Below are positions 35,518 to 45,538 of a DNA stretch of 64,000 nucleotides, one piece after another. How positions within the stretch are numbered: the stretch's first letter is position 1; the number at the start of each line of letters is the position of its first letter. The stretch is taken from assembly GCA_965243215.1 (NCBI GenBank), contig CBDEUJ010000004.1, forward strand, positions 1,116,001 to 1,180,000, written 5' to 3'. Origin of the DNA: JAJEFO01 sp009843725 (lineage in GTDB: Bacteria > Pseudomonadota > Alphaproteobacteria > Rhodobacterales > Rhodobacteraceae). Below the pieces are notes generated by a model. That model ran no database searches. It was not told where the DNA came from and worked only from the letters and a program-made list of their open reading frames with translations. Made by a program: the position numbers and the translations under genes.

Positions 35518-37188
35518 ATGTATCAGTATTCCGATTTCGATGAAACGTTCGTGCGGGAGCGCGTGGCACAGTTTCGTGCTCAGGTCGAGCGCCGGATCGG
35601 CGGCAGCCTGACCGAGGACGAATTCAAGCCGCTCCGGCTCATGAACGGCCTGTACCTGCAGCTGCACGCCTACATGCTGCGCGTTGCGATCCCGTACGGG
35701 ACGCTCAATTCCAGGCAGATGCGGCAGCTTGCGATGATCGCGGAGCGTTGGGACAAGGGATATGGCCACTTCACGACACGGCAGAACATCCAGTTCAACT
35801 GGCCGATGCTGAAGGACACTCCAGACATCCTGGACTCGCTCGCCGATGTTGGGATGCATGCGATTCAGACGAGCGGCAACACGATCCGGAACGTCACGGC
35901 AGACCATTTCGCGGGCGCCGCCGCTGACGAAATCGCGGATCCGCGGCCCGTGGCGGAACTGATACGCCAATGGTCGACCGACCATCCGGAATTCCAGTTC
36001 CTTCCCAGGAAATTCAAGATCGCCGTCACCGGATCGCCAAACGACCGGGCCGTGACTCGAGCCCATGACATCGGATTGCGCATGATCCTGAACGAGGCTG
36101 GAGAAGCCGGATTCGAGGTCATTGTCGGTGGCGGCCTCGGGCGGACTCCCATGATCGGCAAGGTCATCCGGGAGTTCCTGCCACGCACCGACCTGCTGCC
36201 CTACCTTGAAGCCATCGTCAGCGTGTACAACGCGCTCGGACGACGGGACAACAAGTACAAGGCGCGGATCAAGATCACGGTGGCCGAAAACGGCCTGGAC
36301 GAATTCCAGGCCCGCGTGAACACCAGATTCAAGCAGTTGAGATCGCAGTTTGGCGGCGCCGACCAGGCAATGCTGGCACGCATCGAACGATCCTTCGCAC
36401 CCCCCGCGTTCCGGTCAGCGCCCCTGGACCGGTACGAAGCTGCGCGGGACACGGATCCGGCCTTTCGCTCTTGGACCGACACGAACCTTGCCCGTCACAG
36501 GGCCGATGGCTACGCGATCGTCACCGTCTCGTTGAAGGCGCATGGTGCAACGCCGGGGGACGCCACGTCCGGCCAGATGCGCGCGCTGGCAGATCTCGCC
36601 GAGCGCTTCGGTCATGACGAGCTGCGCATCAGCCACGAACAGAACGTCATCCTGCCCCACGTGCACAAGTCGGATCTTCCCGAGGTCCATTCGATTCTCG
36701 GCGAGAATGGGCTGGCCACGGCCAATGTCGGACTGATCTCTGACATCATTGCGTGCCCGGGCATGGACTATTGTGCCTTGGCGACCGCGCGCTCGATTCC
36801 GATTGCACAGGAGATTGCGCAACGATTCGACGCGTTGAAGCTCGAACACGGAATCGGCGAACTGAAGATCAAGATCTCGGGCTGCATAAACGCGTGCGGG
36901 CACCATCACGTCGGACACATCGGGATTCTTGGCCTCGACCGGGCCGGCGTGGAGAACTACCAGATCACGCTCGGCGGCGACGGCACTGAAACGGCGGCGA
37001 TCGGCGAACGTGCCGGACCCGGTTTCTCGGCGGATGAGATCGTGCCCGCCATCGAGCGATTGGTCCACACCTACCTCGACCTGCGCAACGGCAGGACGGA
37101 GAGCTTCCTTCAAACATACCGGCGGCTGGGACTCGGGCCGTTCAAGGCGGCTCTGTATCCGGAACGGGTGGACGCCAATGCCGCTTGA
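35518..37188 (+). CDS. cysI: siroheme sulfite reductase (nitrite/sulfite reductase family)
   Basis: 556 residues. Two ferredoxin-like/siroheme repeats are seen (GHFTTRQNIQFNW and ELRISHEQNVILP). The [4Fe-4S]-siroheme cluster ligands are in CPGMDYCALA and SGCINACGHHH. The enzyme reduces sulfite to sulfide with six electrons. Neighbouring cysH, cysG and DUF934 identify it as the assimilatory sulfite reductase rather than a nitrite reductase. With no flavoprotein CysJ nearby, ferredoxin, perhaps charged by the reductase downstream, is the probable donor. Confidence 0.93.
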   Translation: MYQYSDFDETFVRERVAQFRAQVERRIGGSLTEDEFKPLRLMNGLYLQLHAYMLRVAIPYGTLNSRQMRQLAMIAERWDKGYGHFTTRQNIQFNWPMLKDTPDILDSLADVGMHAIQTSGNTIRNVTADHFAGAAADEIADPRPVAELIRQWSTDHPEFQFLPRKFKIAVTGSPNDRAVTRAHDIGLRMILNEAGEAGFEVIVGGGLGRTPMIGKVIREFLPRTDLLPYLEAIVSVYNALGRRDNKYKARIKITVAENGLDEFQARVNTRFKQLRSQFGGADQAMLARIERSFAPPAFRSAPLDRYEAARDTDPAFRSWTDTNLARHRADGYAIVTVSLKAHGATPGDATSGQMRALADLAERFGHDELRISHEQNVILPHVHKSDLPEVHSILGENGLATANVGLISDIIACPGMDYCALATARSIPIAQEIAQRFDALKLEHGIGELKIKISGCINACGHHHVGHIGILGLDRAGVENYQITLGGDGTETAAIGERAGPGFSADEIVPAIERLVHTYLDLRNGRTESFLQTYRRLGLGPFKAALYPERVDANAA

Positions 37189-37930
37189 AGCCCCCCTCGC
37201 CCCGCCCGCCGAACGCGCGGCTGAACTGAATCGCCGATTCGCGCATCATGCGGCGGCGGAAGTTCTGGCACATGCCCTTCACGACCCCGAGATGGGCAGC
37301 GCAGCCCTTGTCTCGTCGTTCGGTGCCGAGGCGATCGCGCTCCTGCACATGGTCAGCGTCATCGACCGGACAACCCCCGTCCTCTTCCTTGACACGGAAA
37401 TGCTGTTTCCGGAAACGCTGGACTACCAGCGCGAGGTCGCCCGGCGCCTCAGGCTCACCGATGTTCGCGTAATCCGGCCGGATCGTGACCCCTTGTTCCG
37501 GAACGATCCGGGCAGCGACCTGCACAGGCGCGATCCGGATGCCTGCTGCCAATTGCGGAAGACCGAGCCGCTGCAGGGTGCATTGGCCGGATTCGACACA
37601 TGGGTGACCGGGCGCAAGCGGTATCACGGAGGGCGGCGGGCAGCGTTGGATTTCTTTGAGGCGGACGACGGCACGTGGATCAAGGTCAACCCGCTCGCGC
37701 ATTGGTCGACTTCAGACGTGCAGGACTACATCGGCAACAACCGCCTGCCACGGCATCCCCTCGTCGCAAGGGGCTTTCCGTCGATTGGATGCCTGCCCTG
37801 CACGACGCGCGTCGCACCGGGAGAGGACCTGCGCGCAGGGCGCTGGCGCGGGCGCGACAAGGACGAATGCGGGATTCACTTCGTGGCGGGCCGGCCGGTT
37901 CGCAAGACCCGGGGAGGGGAACCCGTATGA
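37178..37930 (+). CDS. cysH: adenylylsulfate (APS) reductase, CysH family
   Basis: 250 residues, PAPS/APS reductase fold: SSFGAEAIALLHMV P-loop-like region, LFLDTEMLFPETLDY. Paired cysteines DACCQLRK and GCLPCTTR match the CC...CxxC [4Fe-4S] ligands of plant/bacterial APS reductases, so APS rather than PAPS is the probable substrate. The catalytic Cys is in DECGIHF near the C-terminus. It overlaps cysI by 11 bases and DUF934 by four. Confidence 0.93.
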   Translation: MPLEAPLAPPAERAAELNRRFAHHAAAEVLAHALHDPEMGSAALVSSFGAEAIALLHMVSVIDRTTPVLFLDTEMLFPETLDYQREVARRLRLTDVRVIRPDRDPLFRNDPGSDLHRRDPDACCQLRKTEPLQGALAGFDTWVTGRKRYHGGRRAALDFFEADDGTWIKVNPLAHWSTSDVQDYIGNNRLPRHPLVARGFPSIGCLPCTTRVAPGEDLRAGRWRGRDKDECGIHFVAGRPVRKTRGGEPV

Positions 37931-38340
37931 CGATTCTCGTAACTGACAGCGGATTTCACGCGGAGGAACGGGCCTGGGACTTTCGGTCGCCCGACCAGCT
38001 TCCGGTTGGCCAGACCGGCCTCGCCGTGGAGCTTGCGTCGGACACTGATCCGACAACGCTGAGCGACCACCTGAAGGCCATTGACCTGATCCGCGTGAAC
38101 TTCCCGGAATTCGCTGACGGACGCGGCTTCACCATTGCCCGCGTCCTGCGCCTCATGGGATACAGTGGCCGCATTCGTGCCGTCGGCCACGTGATTGCCG
38201 ACCAGTACGCGATGGCCCGCCGCGCGGGTTTCGACGAGGTCGAGATCGATGACGAGCTCGCCGCCCGCCAGCCAGAGGAACAATGGTTGCGGCGGGCCAA
38301 TTGGCAGTCCAATGACTACCAGGCCATGCTGCGCGCATAA
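37927..38340 (+). CDS. DUF934 family protein, sulfite-reductase operon
   Basis: 137 residues, matching DUF934: LAVELASDTDPTTLSDHL, then IDLIRVNFPEFADGRGFTIARVLR and VGHVIADQYAMARRAGFDEVEIDDELA. These small proteins follow cysH in many proteobacterial sulfate-assimilation operons; their biochemical role is not firmly established. Expected to support the reductase step. Confidence 0.92.
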   Translation: MTILVTDSGFHAEERAWDFRSPDQLPVGQTGLAVELASDTDPTTLSDHLKAIDLIRVNFPEFADGRGFTIARVLRLMGYSGRIRAVGHVIADQYAMARRAGFDEVEIDDELAARQPEEQWLRRANWQSNDYQAMLRA

Positions 38341-38403
38341 GGCCGTTTACTCCACCAAGCGCAATCTCTAGGAAGGGACGCCGATGCAAACGGCGCAAGA
38401 GAC

Positions 38404-39240
38404 ATGACAGACCAGATGCCAGTGACCACTGTGAATGCCAAGACGGTAACGTTGCCTGATGCCCAGACCGTGACACATGTCCGGCACTGGACAGACCGGC
38501 TGTTCTCCTTCCGCGTGACACGGCCAGCATCCCTGCGCTTTCGTTCGGGCGAGTTCGTGATGCTCGGACTCATGGGAGACAACGGCAAGCCTCTTCTCCG
38601 CGCCTATTCCATTGCCTCTCCTGCCTGGGACGACGAACTGGAGTTCTACTCGATCAAGGTTCCGGATGGCCCGCTGACCTCACGCCTGCAGCATGTCCGG
38701 GAGGGAGAGCAGATCATTCTTCGCACCAAGCCCGTAGGAACGCTGGTGCTGGACGCGCTGCTTCCTGGAAGCCGCCTCTGGCTCTTTGCCACCGGAACCG
38801 GCATCGCGCCCTTCGCCTCGCTGGTGCGGGATCCGGAAACCTATGAACGATTCGGCGAAGTCATCCTGATGCACACCTGCCGCGATGTGGCGGAGCTGGA
38901 TTACGGCCGCAAGCTTGTCGAGAGCATCCGTGCCGACGACCTGCTGGCCGAGCTCATCGGCGAGGGCTTTGCGGACAGGCTGAGATACTATCCTTCGACC
39001 ACGCGTGAGCGCAGCGCGACGATGGGGAGGATCACCGACAACATCATGACGGGCAAGGTGCTCACCGACCTTGCCATAGACGGCATCAGTCCTGAAAAGG
39101 ATCGCGGCATGGTCTGCGGGTCGTTCGAATTCATCAAGGACATGAAGGCCGTTCTCGAGGGATTCGGGCTTGAAGAGGGCGCAAACAGCGATCCGAAGCA
39201 CTACGTTGTCGAGAAGGCGTTTGTCGGCGACGGCATCTGA
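38404..39240 (+). CDS. fpr: ferredoxin--NADP(+) reductase
   Basis: 278 residues. FAD domain: LRFRSGEFVMLGL and the RAYSIASP flavin motif; NADP domain: LFATGTGIAPFASLVRDP, LMHTCRDVAELDYG and MVCGSFEFIKDM; the C-terminal VEKAFVGDGI is typical of bacterial subclass FNRs. It exchanges electrons between NADPH and ferredoxin. It lies 63 bases downstream of DUF934 on the same strand and could feed the sulfite reductase; independent oxidative-stress use is equally known for Fpr. Confidence 0.95.
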   Translation: MTDQMPVTTVNAKTVTLPDAQTVTHVRHWTDRLFSFRVTRPASLRFRSGEFVMLGLMGDNGKPLLRAYSIASPAWDDELEFYSIKVPDGPLTSRLQHVREGEQIILRTKPVGTLVLDALLPGSRLWLFATGTGIAPFASLVRDPETYERFGEVILMHTCRDVAELDYGRKLVESIRADDLLAELIGEGFADRLRYYPSTTRERSATMGRITDNIMTGKVLTDLAIDGISPEKDRGMVCGSFEFIKDMKAVLEGFGLEEGANSDPKHYVVEKAFVGDGI

Positions 39241-39449
39241 CGTCCGAATCGGACTCGGCCCGTCTGCGCGGCAAGCCGGGCTCGAGAACCGGTGGCCGGG
39301 CCGCCCCTCCAGGCAGGCGCGAAGACTTGCAACAGGGCGGCAGGAAACTGCAGTCGCGCTCGCCGTTTTGTCTTGCAAATCCGGTTGAATCCCCTCAAGT
39401 CCGGGCATAATTTCGTGCACCTGTAGGAACAACAAAGGGACATATCACC

Positions 39450-39992
<543 letters not shown>

Positions 39993-40038
39993 CAGGGGCT
40001 GCCGTGCCGCGAGCGCTGGCCGCGGGAGGGGTCGAGGC

Positions 40039-41259
40039 ATGAACGCGCAAGACGGAATCAACGCCAGGAATGCACCGGATCTCTCGGAATTTGCATGGGA
40101 GGACCCGTTCCGTCTCGCCGACCAGTTGACCGAGGACGAACGAATGCTGGCCGAGTCTGCCCGGGCGTTCGCGGACGGTCGCCTCGCACCCCGGATCCGC
40201 GCAGCCTATGCAGAGGAGCGTGTGGAACCGGAAGTCATGGCGGAGATGGGAGAGGCCGGGCTGCTGGGTGTCACGATTCCCGAAGAGTTCGGCGGTCTGG
40301 GCTCCAGCTATGTCACCTATGGCCTCGTGGCCCGCGAAATCGAGCGAATCGATTCCGGCTACCGCTCCATGATGTCGGTCCAGTCTTCGCTGGTGATGTA
40401 CCCGATATTCGCCTACGGCTCGAACGCGCAGCGCGAGAGGTACCTTCCGGGCCTCGCGGCGGGCAGCCTCATCGGCTGCTTCGGCCTGACCGAGGCCGAT
40501 GCGGGCTCCGATCCGGGCGGCATGAAGACCCGCGCCGAAAGGGCCGGCGGCGGCTACAGGCTGAACGGCTCAAAGACGTGGATCTCGAACTCCCCGATTG
40601 CCGACGTCTTCGTCGTTTGGGCCAAGTCCGACGACCACGGCGGCAAGATTCGGGGCTTCGTGCTCGAAAGGGGCGCAAAGGGGCTGTCCGCACCGAAGAT
40701 CGAGGGCAAGCAGTCGCTGAGAGCAAGCGTGACCGGAGAGATCGTGCTCAATGACGTCGAAGTCGGCGAGGAGGCGCTCCTGCCCGGTGTCGAGGGGCTC
40801 AAGGGTCCCTTTGGATGCCTGAACCGGGCACGTTACGGCATCGCCTGGGGGGTGTTGGGAGCCGCCGAGTTCTGCTGGACGGCGGCGCGGCAATACGGCC
40901 TCGTTCGCAAGCAGTTCGGCAGGCCGATTGCGGCAACCCAGCTGTTCCAGAAGAAGCTGGCCGACATGCAGACCGAAATAGCGCTCGGACTTCAGGGCAC
41001 GTTGCGGGTGGGCAGGCTGATGGACGAAGGACGTGCGGCCCCAGAGATGATCTCGATCCTGAAGCGCAACAATTGCGGCAAGGCGCTCGACATCGCCCGC
41101 ATGGCGCGCGACATGCATGGCGGCAACGGGATCTCGGAGGAGTTCCAGGTCATTCGCCACGCGATGAACCTGGAGACAGTGAACACGTACGAAGGCACGC
41201 ACGACATTCACGCGCTGATTCTGGGCAGGGCACAGACCGGACTGCAGGCGTTCTTTTGA
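40039..41259 (+). CDS. gcdH: glutaryl-CoA dehydrogenase-type acyl-CoA dehydrogenase
   Basis: 406 residues. GcdH-like features: FAWEDPFRLADQLTEDERM at the start, YRSMMSVQSSLVMYPI, GCFGLTEADAGSDPGGMKT, GSKTWISNSPIADVFVVWAK, RKQFGRPIAATQLFQKKLADMQTEI, and VNTYEGTHDIHALILGRA with the catalytic Glu. The enzyme dehydrogenates and decarboxylates glutaryl-CoA to crotonyl-CoA in lysine/tryptophan breakdown. Stands alone after infC. Confidence 0.93.
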   Translation: MNAQDGINARNAPDLSEFAWEDPFRLADQLTEDERMLAESARAFADGRLAPRIRAAYAEERVEPEVMAEMGEAGLLGVTIPEEFGGLGSSYVTYGLVAREIERIDSGYRSMMSVQSSLVMYPIFAYGSNAQRERYLPGLAAGSLIGCFGLTEADAGSDPGGMKTRAERAGGGYRLNGSKTWISNSPIADVFVVWAKSDDHGGKIRGFVLERGAKGLSAPKIEGKQSLRASVTGEIVLNDVEVGEEALLPGVEGLKGPFGCLNRARYGIAWGVLGAAEFCWTAARQYGLVRKQFGRPIAATQLFQKKLADMQTEIALGLQGTLRVGRLMDEGRAAPEMISILKRNNCGKALDIARMARDMHGGNGISEEFQVIRHAMNLETVNTYEGTHDIHALILGRAQTGLQAFF

Positions 41260-41424
41260 GTCGGCCCTGCCACGGCGCGCCTTGCAGGTCCGATTGAAGC
41301 GTCAAGGACTCCGCTTCGGCCGTTCGACCTGACCATGCGAGATCGGCATGGACGCGACACGCCTCCGGCCTGCACGAACGAAAGGCTTCCGCCAAGCCTG
41401 GCCCCGGCCAGGCGCCGAGTCACC

Positions 41425-41718
41425 TCAACTGTCGTAGTCAGGCGCCCTTGCGGCACGTACGCGGTCTTGCAGGCGCGGCAGCAGGACGCCGGCGAGCACG
41501 CCGATTGCCAACGGCACCGCGTGATCCTCCGACACCAGCCAAGACGCGACCGCCGCAAGCAGGACGCATCCGGCGAGCGCCACTGCGCGCAGCTCGACCG
41601 CCTTGATCGAGTCCTCCTCAATCGAGAGGCTCCGCGACAGCAGCCTTCTTGCATGAACTTCGGAACGGGAGGCTCCCCAGCCTGCGACCAGGCCCAAGAC
41701 AAACGCCACCATCATCAT
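41425..41718 (-). CDS. small predicted membrane protein
   Basis: 97 residues. A hydrophobic N-terminal segment (MMMVAFVLGLVAGWGA) and two further helices (VALAGCVLLAAVASWL and VPLAIGVLAGVLLPRL) separated by charged loops suggest a three-pass or two-pass inner-membrane protein. It resembles no named family. A weak GGTG/AAGG stretch precedes ATGATGATG. It lies divergent from pyrC, whose start is 97 bases away, so the gap is a shared promoter. Confidence 0.6.
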   Translation of the reverse strand: MMMVAFVLGLVAGWGASRSEVHARRLLSRSLSIEEDSIKAVELRAVALAGCVLLAAVASWLVSEDHAVPLAIGVLAGVLLPRLQDRVRAARAPDYDS

Positions 41719-41814
41719 TTCACCCTTTCACGTCTCTCCACGAAAGTTCTAGCCGAATTCCCGTCCGATTTCGAGACTCTGGCACCCCGGCACCCGTTCC
41801 GATAGAGGAGAGGC

Positions 41815-42858
41815 ATGAGTGGCGCCACGCTGACCATCAGGCGGCCGGATGACTGGCATCTGCACCTGCGCGATGGTGCGATGATGGAGGGCGTCCTGCC
41901 CTGTTCCGCAGCACATTTCGCCCGCGCCATCGTCATGCCGAATCTCTCGCCGCCTGTCGTAACGGCGCAAGATGCGGCAACCTATCGCGACCGCATCCTG
42001 GCAGCCTTGCCGAAAGGTTCCGAATTCGAACCGCTGATGACGCTCTATCTCACCGAGGACACGGATCCGGCCGACGTGAAGGCTGCCGCCGACAGCGGGC
42101 TCGTCAAGGCCGTCAAGCTGTATCCGGCCGGGGCCACAACGAATTCCGCAGACGGAGTGCGTGACTTCGACAGGATACGAGGCGTCCTCGAAATGATGGC
42201 CAAGGCCAGCCTGCCACTCTGCGTCCACGGCGAAGTGACGCGCCCCGAGGTCGACATCTTTGATCGTGAAGCGGTCTTCATCGACGAGGTGCTTGACCCG
42301 ATTCGCCGCAGGACACCGGGGCTGCGCGTCGTGATGGAGCATATCACGACCGCGGAGGCCGCAGCCTATGTGACCGATGGGGGCGGCGACATCGGCGCGA
42401 CCATTACCGTCCAGCATCTGATGCTCGACCGAAACGACATGTTGGCGGGCGGCATCCGCCCGCATTTCTATTGCCTGCCGATCTTGAAACGCGGCACCCA
42501 TCGAGCGGCGTTGGTCAAGGCCGCCACGAGCGGCAAACCGGCCTTTTTCCTGGGAACCGACAGTGCGCCTCACACGACCGGGGCCAAGCAAAGCGCGTGC
42601 GGATGCGCAGGATGCTTCACGGCACCCGTTGCGCTCGCTTGCCTCGCGGAGATCTTCGACATGGCCGATGCGCTGGATCGGCTGGAGGGCTTTGTCTCGA
42701 GACACGGGGCAAGCTTCTACGGGCTCCCCCTGAACGATGCCAAGATCACGCTGCAGAAAGGAGATCCGGTCGAGTTCCCCAGGCACGTGCAGACCGGTGA
42801 CGGACCGGTGACGGTTTTCGATCCCGGCAAGCCGGTCCATTGGCGGGTCGCGTCGTGA
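41815..42858 (+). CDS. pyrC: dihydroorotase
   Basis: 347 residues, the homodimeric E. coli-type PyrC. Metal ligands in DDWHLHLRDG, the carbamylated lysine in LVKAVKLYPAGATTNS, His in LCVHGEVT and VVMEHITT, and catalytic Asp in FFLGTDSAPHTTGAK. It cyclises carbamoyl-aspartate to dihydroorotate in pyrimidine synthesis. Followed by pyrE with about 60 bases between, so a pyrimidine operon. Confidence 0.96.
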   Translation: MSGATLTIRRPDDWHLHLRDGAMMEGVLPCSAAHFARAIVMPNLSPPVVTAQDAATYRDRILAALPKGSEFEPLMTLYLTEDTDPADVKAAADSGLVKAVKLYPAGATTNSADGVRDFDRIRGVLEMMAKASLPLCVHGEVTRPEVDIFDREAVFIDEVLDPIRRRTPGLRVVMEHITTAEAAAYVTDGGGDIGATITVQHLMLDRNDMLAGGIRPHFYCLPILKRGTHRAALVKAATSGKPAFFLGTDSAPHTTGAKQSACGCAGCFTAPVALACLAEIFDMADALDRLEGFVSRHGASFYGLPLNDAKITLQKGDPVEFPRHVQTGDGPVTVFDPGKPVHWRVAS

Positions 42859-42917
42859 CCGCCAGCCCTGACCGAATCGAGCGACGCTTCCAGAAAGACA
42901 GATCAGCGAGGCAAAAG

Positions 42918-43610
42918 ATGTTCCCGACGGTCCCTGACCCCTCAAGCTGCCCCGACGACTCCGAGATCGCGCGGCAGAGCGCAGAGATGCTCCTTGAAGC
43001 CGACGCGGTCTACTTCAACGCCGACGAGCCCTTCAAGCTGTCAAGCGGACTGCCTTCTCCAACCTATATCGATTGCAGAAAGCTGATCTCCTACCCGGAC
43101 ATCCGAAGCCGCCTCATGGACTATCTGGCAGCGAGCGTCCTGCGCCGCGCTGGCGTTGGCGCCTTTGACAATATCGCCGGAGGGGAAACTGCCGGCATTC
43201 CGTTCGCCGCGCTCGTGGCGGAACGACTCGGCCTGCCCATGACCTACATCCGGAAGAAACCCAAGGGCCACGGCCGGAACGCGCGAATCGAGGGCATGAT
43301 GGGGGCTGGGGATAGAGTGCTTCTGGTCGAGGATCTTGCAACCGACGGCGGCTCGAAACTGTCCTTCGTCGACGCCATCCGAGAAACCGGTGCCGCCTGT
43401 TCCCACACTGCCGTCATCTTCTACTACGGGATCTATCCCGAGACATTGGAACGGCTCGAAAATCATGGAGTTGCACTCCATCATTTATGTACGTGGAAGG
43501 ACGTGCTCGAAGCCGCAAAGGCCGGAAAAAGGTTTGATGCAGGCACCCTGAAAGAGGTGGAGTCCTTCATCGCGGCCCCACGTGCCTGGCAGGAAGCGCG
43601 CACAGCCTGA
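42918..43610 (+). CDS. pyrE: orotate phosphoribosyltransferase
   Basis: 230 residues. Sequence NADEPFKLSSGLPSPTYIDCRKLISYP is the orotate side; TYIRKKPKGHGRNARIEG holds the mobile loop, and VLLVEDLATDGGSK is the PRPP-binding motif. It makes OMP from orotate and PRPP. The ATG at 42918 is chosen because GAGG lies seven bases upstream; a longer in-frame ORF overlapping pyrC is not conserved. Confidence 0.94.
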   Translation: MFPTVPDPSSCPDDSEIARQSAEMLLEADAVYFNADEPFKLSSGLPSPTYIDCRKLISYPDIRSRLMDYLAASVLRRAGVGAFDNIAGGETAGIPFAALVAERLGLPMTYIRKKPKGHGRNARIEGMMGAGDRVLLVEDLATDGGSKLSFVDAIRETGAACSHTAVIFYYGIYPETLERLENHGVALHHLCTWKDVLEAAKAGKRFDAGTLKEVESFIAAPRAWQEARTA

Positions 43611-43677
43611 CCGGCAATCTTTGCACCAGGTATTGACCTCGACTGCCCATTGACCCCAATATGATGGGGCACATCAC

Positions 43678-43719
43678 TCTTCCACAGGCAATCCATCACC
43701 CTTCCACAGGCAATCCACA
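43678..43719 (+). repeat. short tandem repeat upstream of dnaB
   Basis: The 17-base unit CTTCCACAGGCAATCCA occurs twice, about 24 bases apart start to start, within the region between pyrE and dnaB. It lies 90-130 bases before the dnaB start and might bind a regulator or mark a small repeat family. No function is claimed. Confidence 0.75.
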
Positions 43720-43805
43720 TGATTTCCAGATGGACCGTGGGCGAGCGCATTGGTTAGATACGCAGGCACTCGACGTGAAGTGAGTGACCGGAGGCGAGAA
43801 CCGTC

Positions 43806-45293
43806 ATGAACGAAATGGCCCAGATCAGGCAAGCGGGGACGGAAGCGCAGGAATCCGTGCCGCACAACATTGAGGCCGAGCAGCAGCTTCTGGGCGCAAT
43901 CCTGACCAACAACGACGTCTTCGACCGCATAGCACCCCTGGTCTCGGAAACGGACTTCTATGATCCGGTGCATGCACGGATCTTCGAAGTGGCAAAGAGC
44001 CGCATTTCGAAGAACACCCTCGCTTCGCCGATCACCTTGAAAGCCTTCCTTGAGGATGATCCGGGACTGAAGGAGCTGGGAGGGCCGACGTATCTGGCCA
44101 AGCTGGCGGGATCCGCAATCTCGCCCTTCGCGGCACGCGACTACGCGCAGATGATCCGTGACCTCTCAATCCGACGAGAGCTCATGCAGATCGGCAAGGA
44201 CATCACGGAGAAGGCCGCGAGCGTTGACGTTTCGACGGAACCCGCGGAACAGATATCGGAGGCCGAGCAGGCGCTCTACGAAGTGGCCGAGTCGGGCAGA
44301 TCCTCGACCGGGTTCCAGTCCTTCCTTGCGGCCCTGACAACTGCCGTGAACGTGGCGGGTGCCGCATACAAGCGGGACGGAGGGCTGGCCGGCCTCTCAA
44401 CCGGCTTCGTGGATCTCGACAGGAGAATCGGCGGGCTGCACAAGTCAGACCTGCTGGTCATTGCCGGGCGGCCGTCCATGGGCAAGACGTCGCTGGCGAC
44501 GAACATTGCGTTCAACATTGCCAGCACCTACCGCAAGGAGCCGTCGCCCGACGGTCACGAGGAGGCGGTCAGCGGTGGCGTCGTCGGCTTCTTCTCTCTG
44601 GAGATGTCGGCCGAACAGCTGGCTGCACGCATCCTGTCGGAAGCGTCGGAAATACCGTCCGAGCGCGTGCGAAGCGGGGACATGGACGAGCCCGAGTTCC
44701 GCCGGTTCGTCGAGGCGGCCAAGAGACTCGAGGCCTGCCCGCTGTACATCGACGATACGCCGGCCCTGCCCATTGGACAGCTGGCGGTGCGTGCCCGCCG
44801 ACTGAAGCGGGAGCACGGGCTTGACGCCCTGATCGTCGACTACCTGCAGCTCGTTCGGGCGTCCACCACCAGGGACAGCCGGGTCAACGAGGTCTCGGAG
44901 ATCACCCAGAGCCTGAAGGCGATCGCCAAGGAGCTGGAGATTCCCGTGATTGCGCTCAGCCAGTTGAGCCGCCAGGTCGAATCGCGCGAAGACAAGCGCC
45001 CCCTGCTCAGCGACCTGCGGGAATCAGGGTCGATCGAGCAGGATGCGGATGTCGTGATGTTCGTCTTTCGGGAAGAATACTACAAGGAACGCGAGAAACC
45101 CGGCGACCACGACGGCGAAGCCATTGCGAAGTGGCACGAGGAAATGGAAAAGATCCACAATCGCGCCGAGATAATCATCGGCAAGCAGCGCCACGGTCCC
45201 ATCGGGACGGTGGATCTGGCATTCGACGGACGTTTCACGCGATTCTCGAACCTTGCCAAGCCTTGGCAGCATGAGGGCATCGGCGACACGTGA
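43806..45293 (+). CDS. dnaB: replicative DNA helicase DnaB
   Basis: 495 residues. N-terminal DnaB domain (VPHNIEAEQQLLGAILTNN), linker, then RecA-like core: Walker A GRPSMGKTS, FFSLEMSAEQLAARI, Walker B LIVDYLQL, and LSQLSRQVESREDKRPLLSDLRESGSIEQDADVV with the arginine-finger region. The hexamer unwinds DNA at the replication fork. Stand-alone gene; convergent with rsmD. Confidence 0.97.
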   Translation: MNEMAQIRQAGTEAQESVPHNIEAEQQLLGAILTNNDVFDRIAPLVSETDFYDPVHARIFEVAKSRISKNTLASPITLKAFLEDDPGLKELGGPTYLAKLAGSAISPFAARDYAQMIRDLSIRRELMQIGKDITEKAASVDVSTEPAEQISEAEQALYEVAESGRSSTGFQSFLAALTTAVNVAGAAYKRDGGLAGLSTGFVDLDRRIGGLHKSDLLVIAGRPSMGKTSLATNIAFNIASTYRKEPSPDGHEEAVSGGVVGFFSLEMSAEQLAARILSEASEIPSERVRSGDMDEPEFRRFVEAAKRLEACPLYIDDTPALPIGQLAVRARRLKREHGLDALIVDYLQLVRASTTRDSRVNEVSEITQSLKAIAKELEIPVIALSQLSRQVESREDKRPLLSDLRESGSIEQDADVVMFVFREEYYKEREKPGDHDGEAIAKWHEEMEKIHNRAEIIIGKQRHGPIGTVDLAFDGRFTRFSNLAKPWQHEGIGDT

Positions 45294-45297
45294 AAGC

Positions 45298-45357
45298 GCG
45301 CCCCGGACAAGGGCCTCAACAGCAAAATTGCTCCACCCGGAAACGTGTCCGGAGCGC
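45298..45357 (+). terminator. inverted repeat between dnaB and rsmD
   Basis: GCGCCCCGGACA (45298) pairs with TGTCCGGAGCGC (45346) with one mismatch. The 36-base loop itself contains a small AGCAA/TTGCT hairpin. It lies five bases after dnaB and could end dnaB transcription, although no T run follows. Confidence 0.45.
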
Positions 45358-45538
45358 TCTCCACGCGAACCGTTCCACGTGGGTCGCGCAACCGGTCCGC
45401 TCTCCGTCCCGTTGTCTCGAGATGCCGCGCGCCGGACGACCGAAGACCTGGGAACCGGATTCAACAATTCCACGGAAAGCGGCCATCGCCTGCCTGTCGG
45501 CGTGCATGGATCAAGCTCCTGGTCACGCGAGCAGCGCT

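Noticed and set aside
41749..42945. 398-codon minus-strand ORF
   Set aside because: Antisense to pyrC; no family resemblance.
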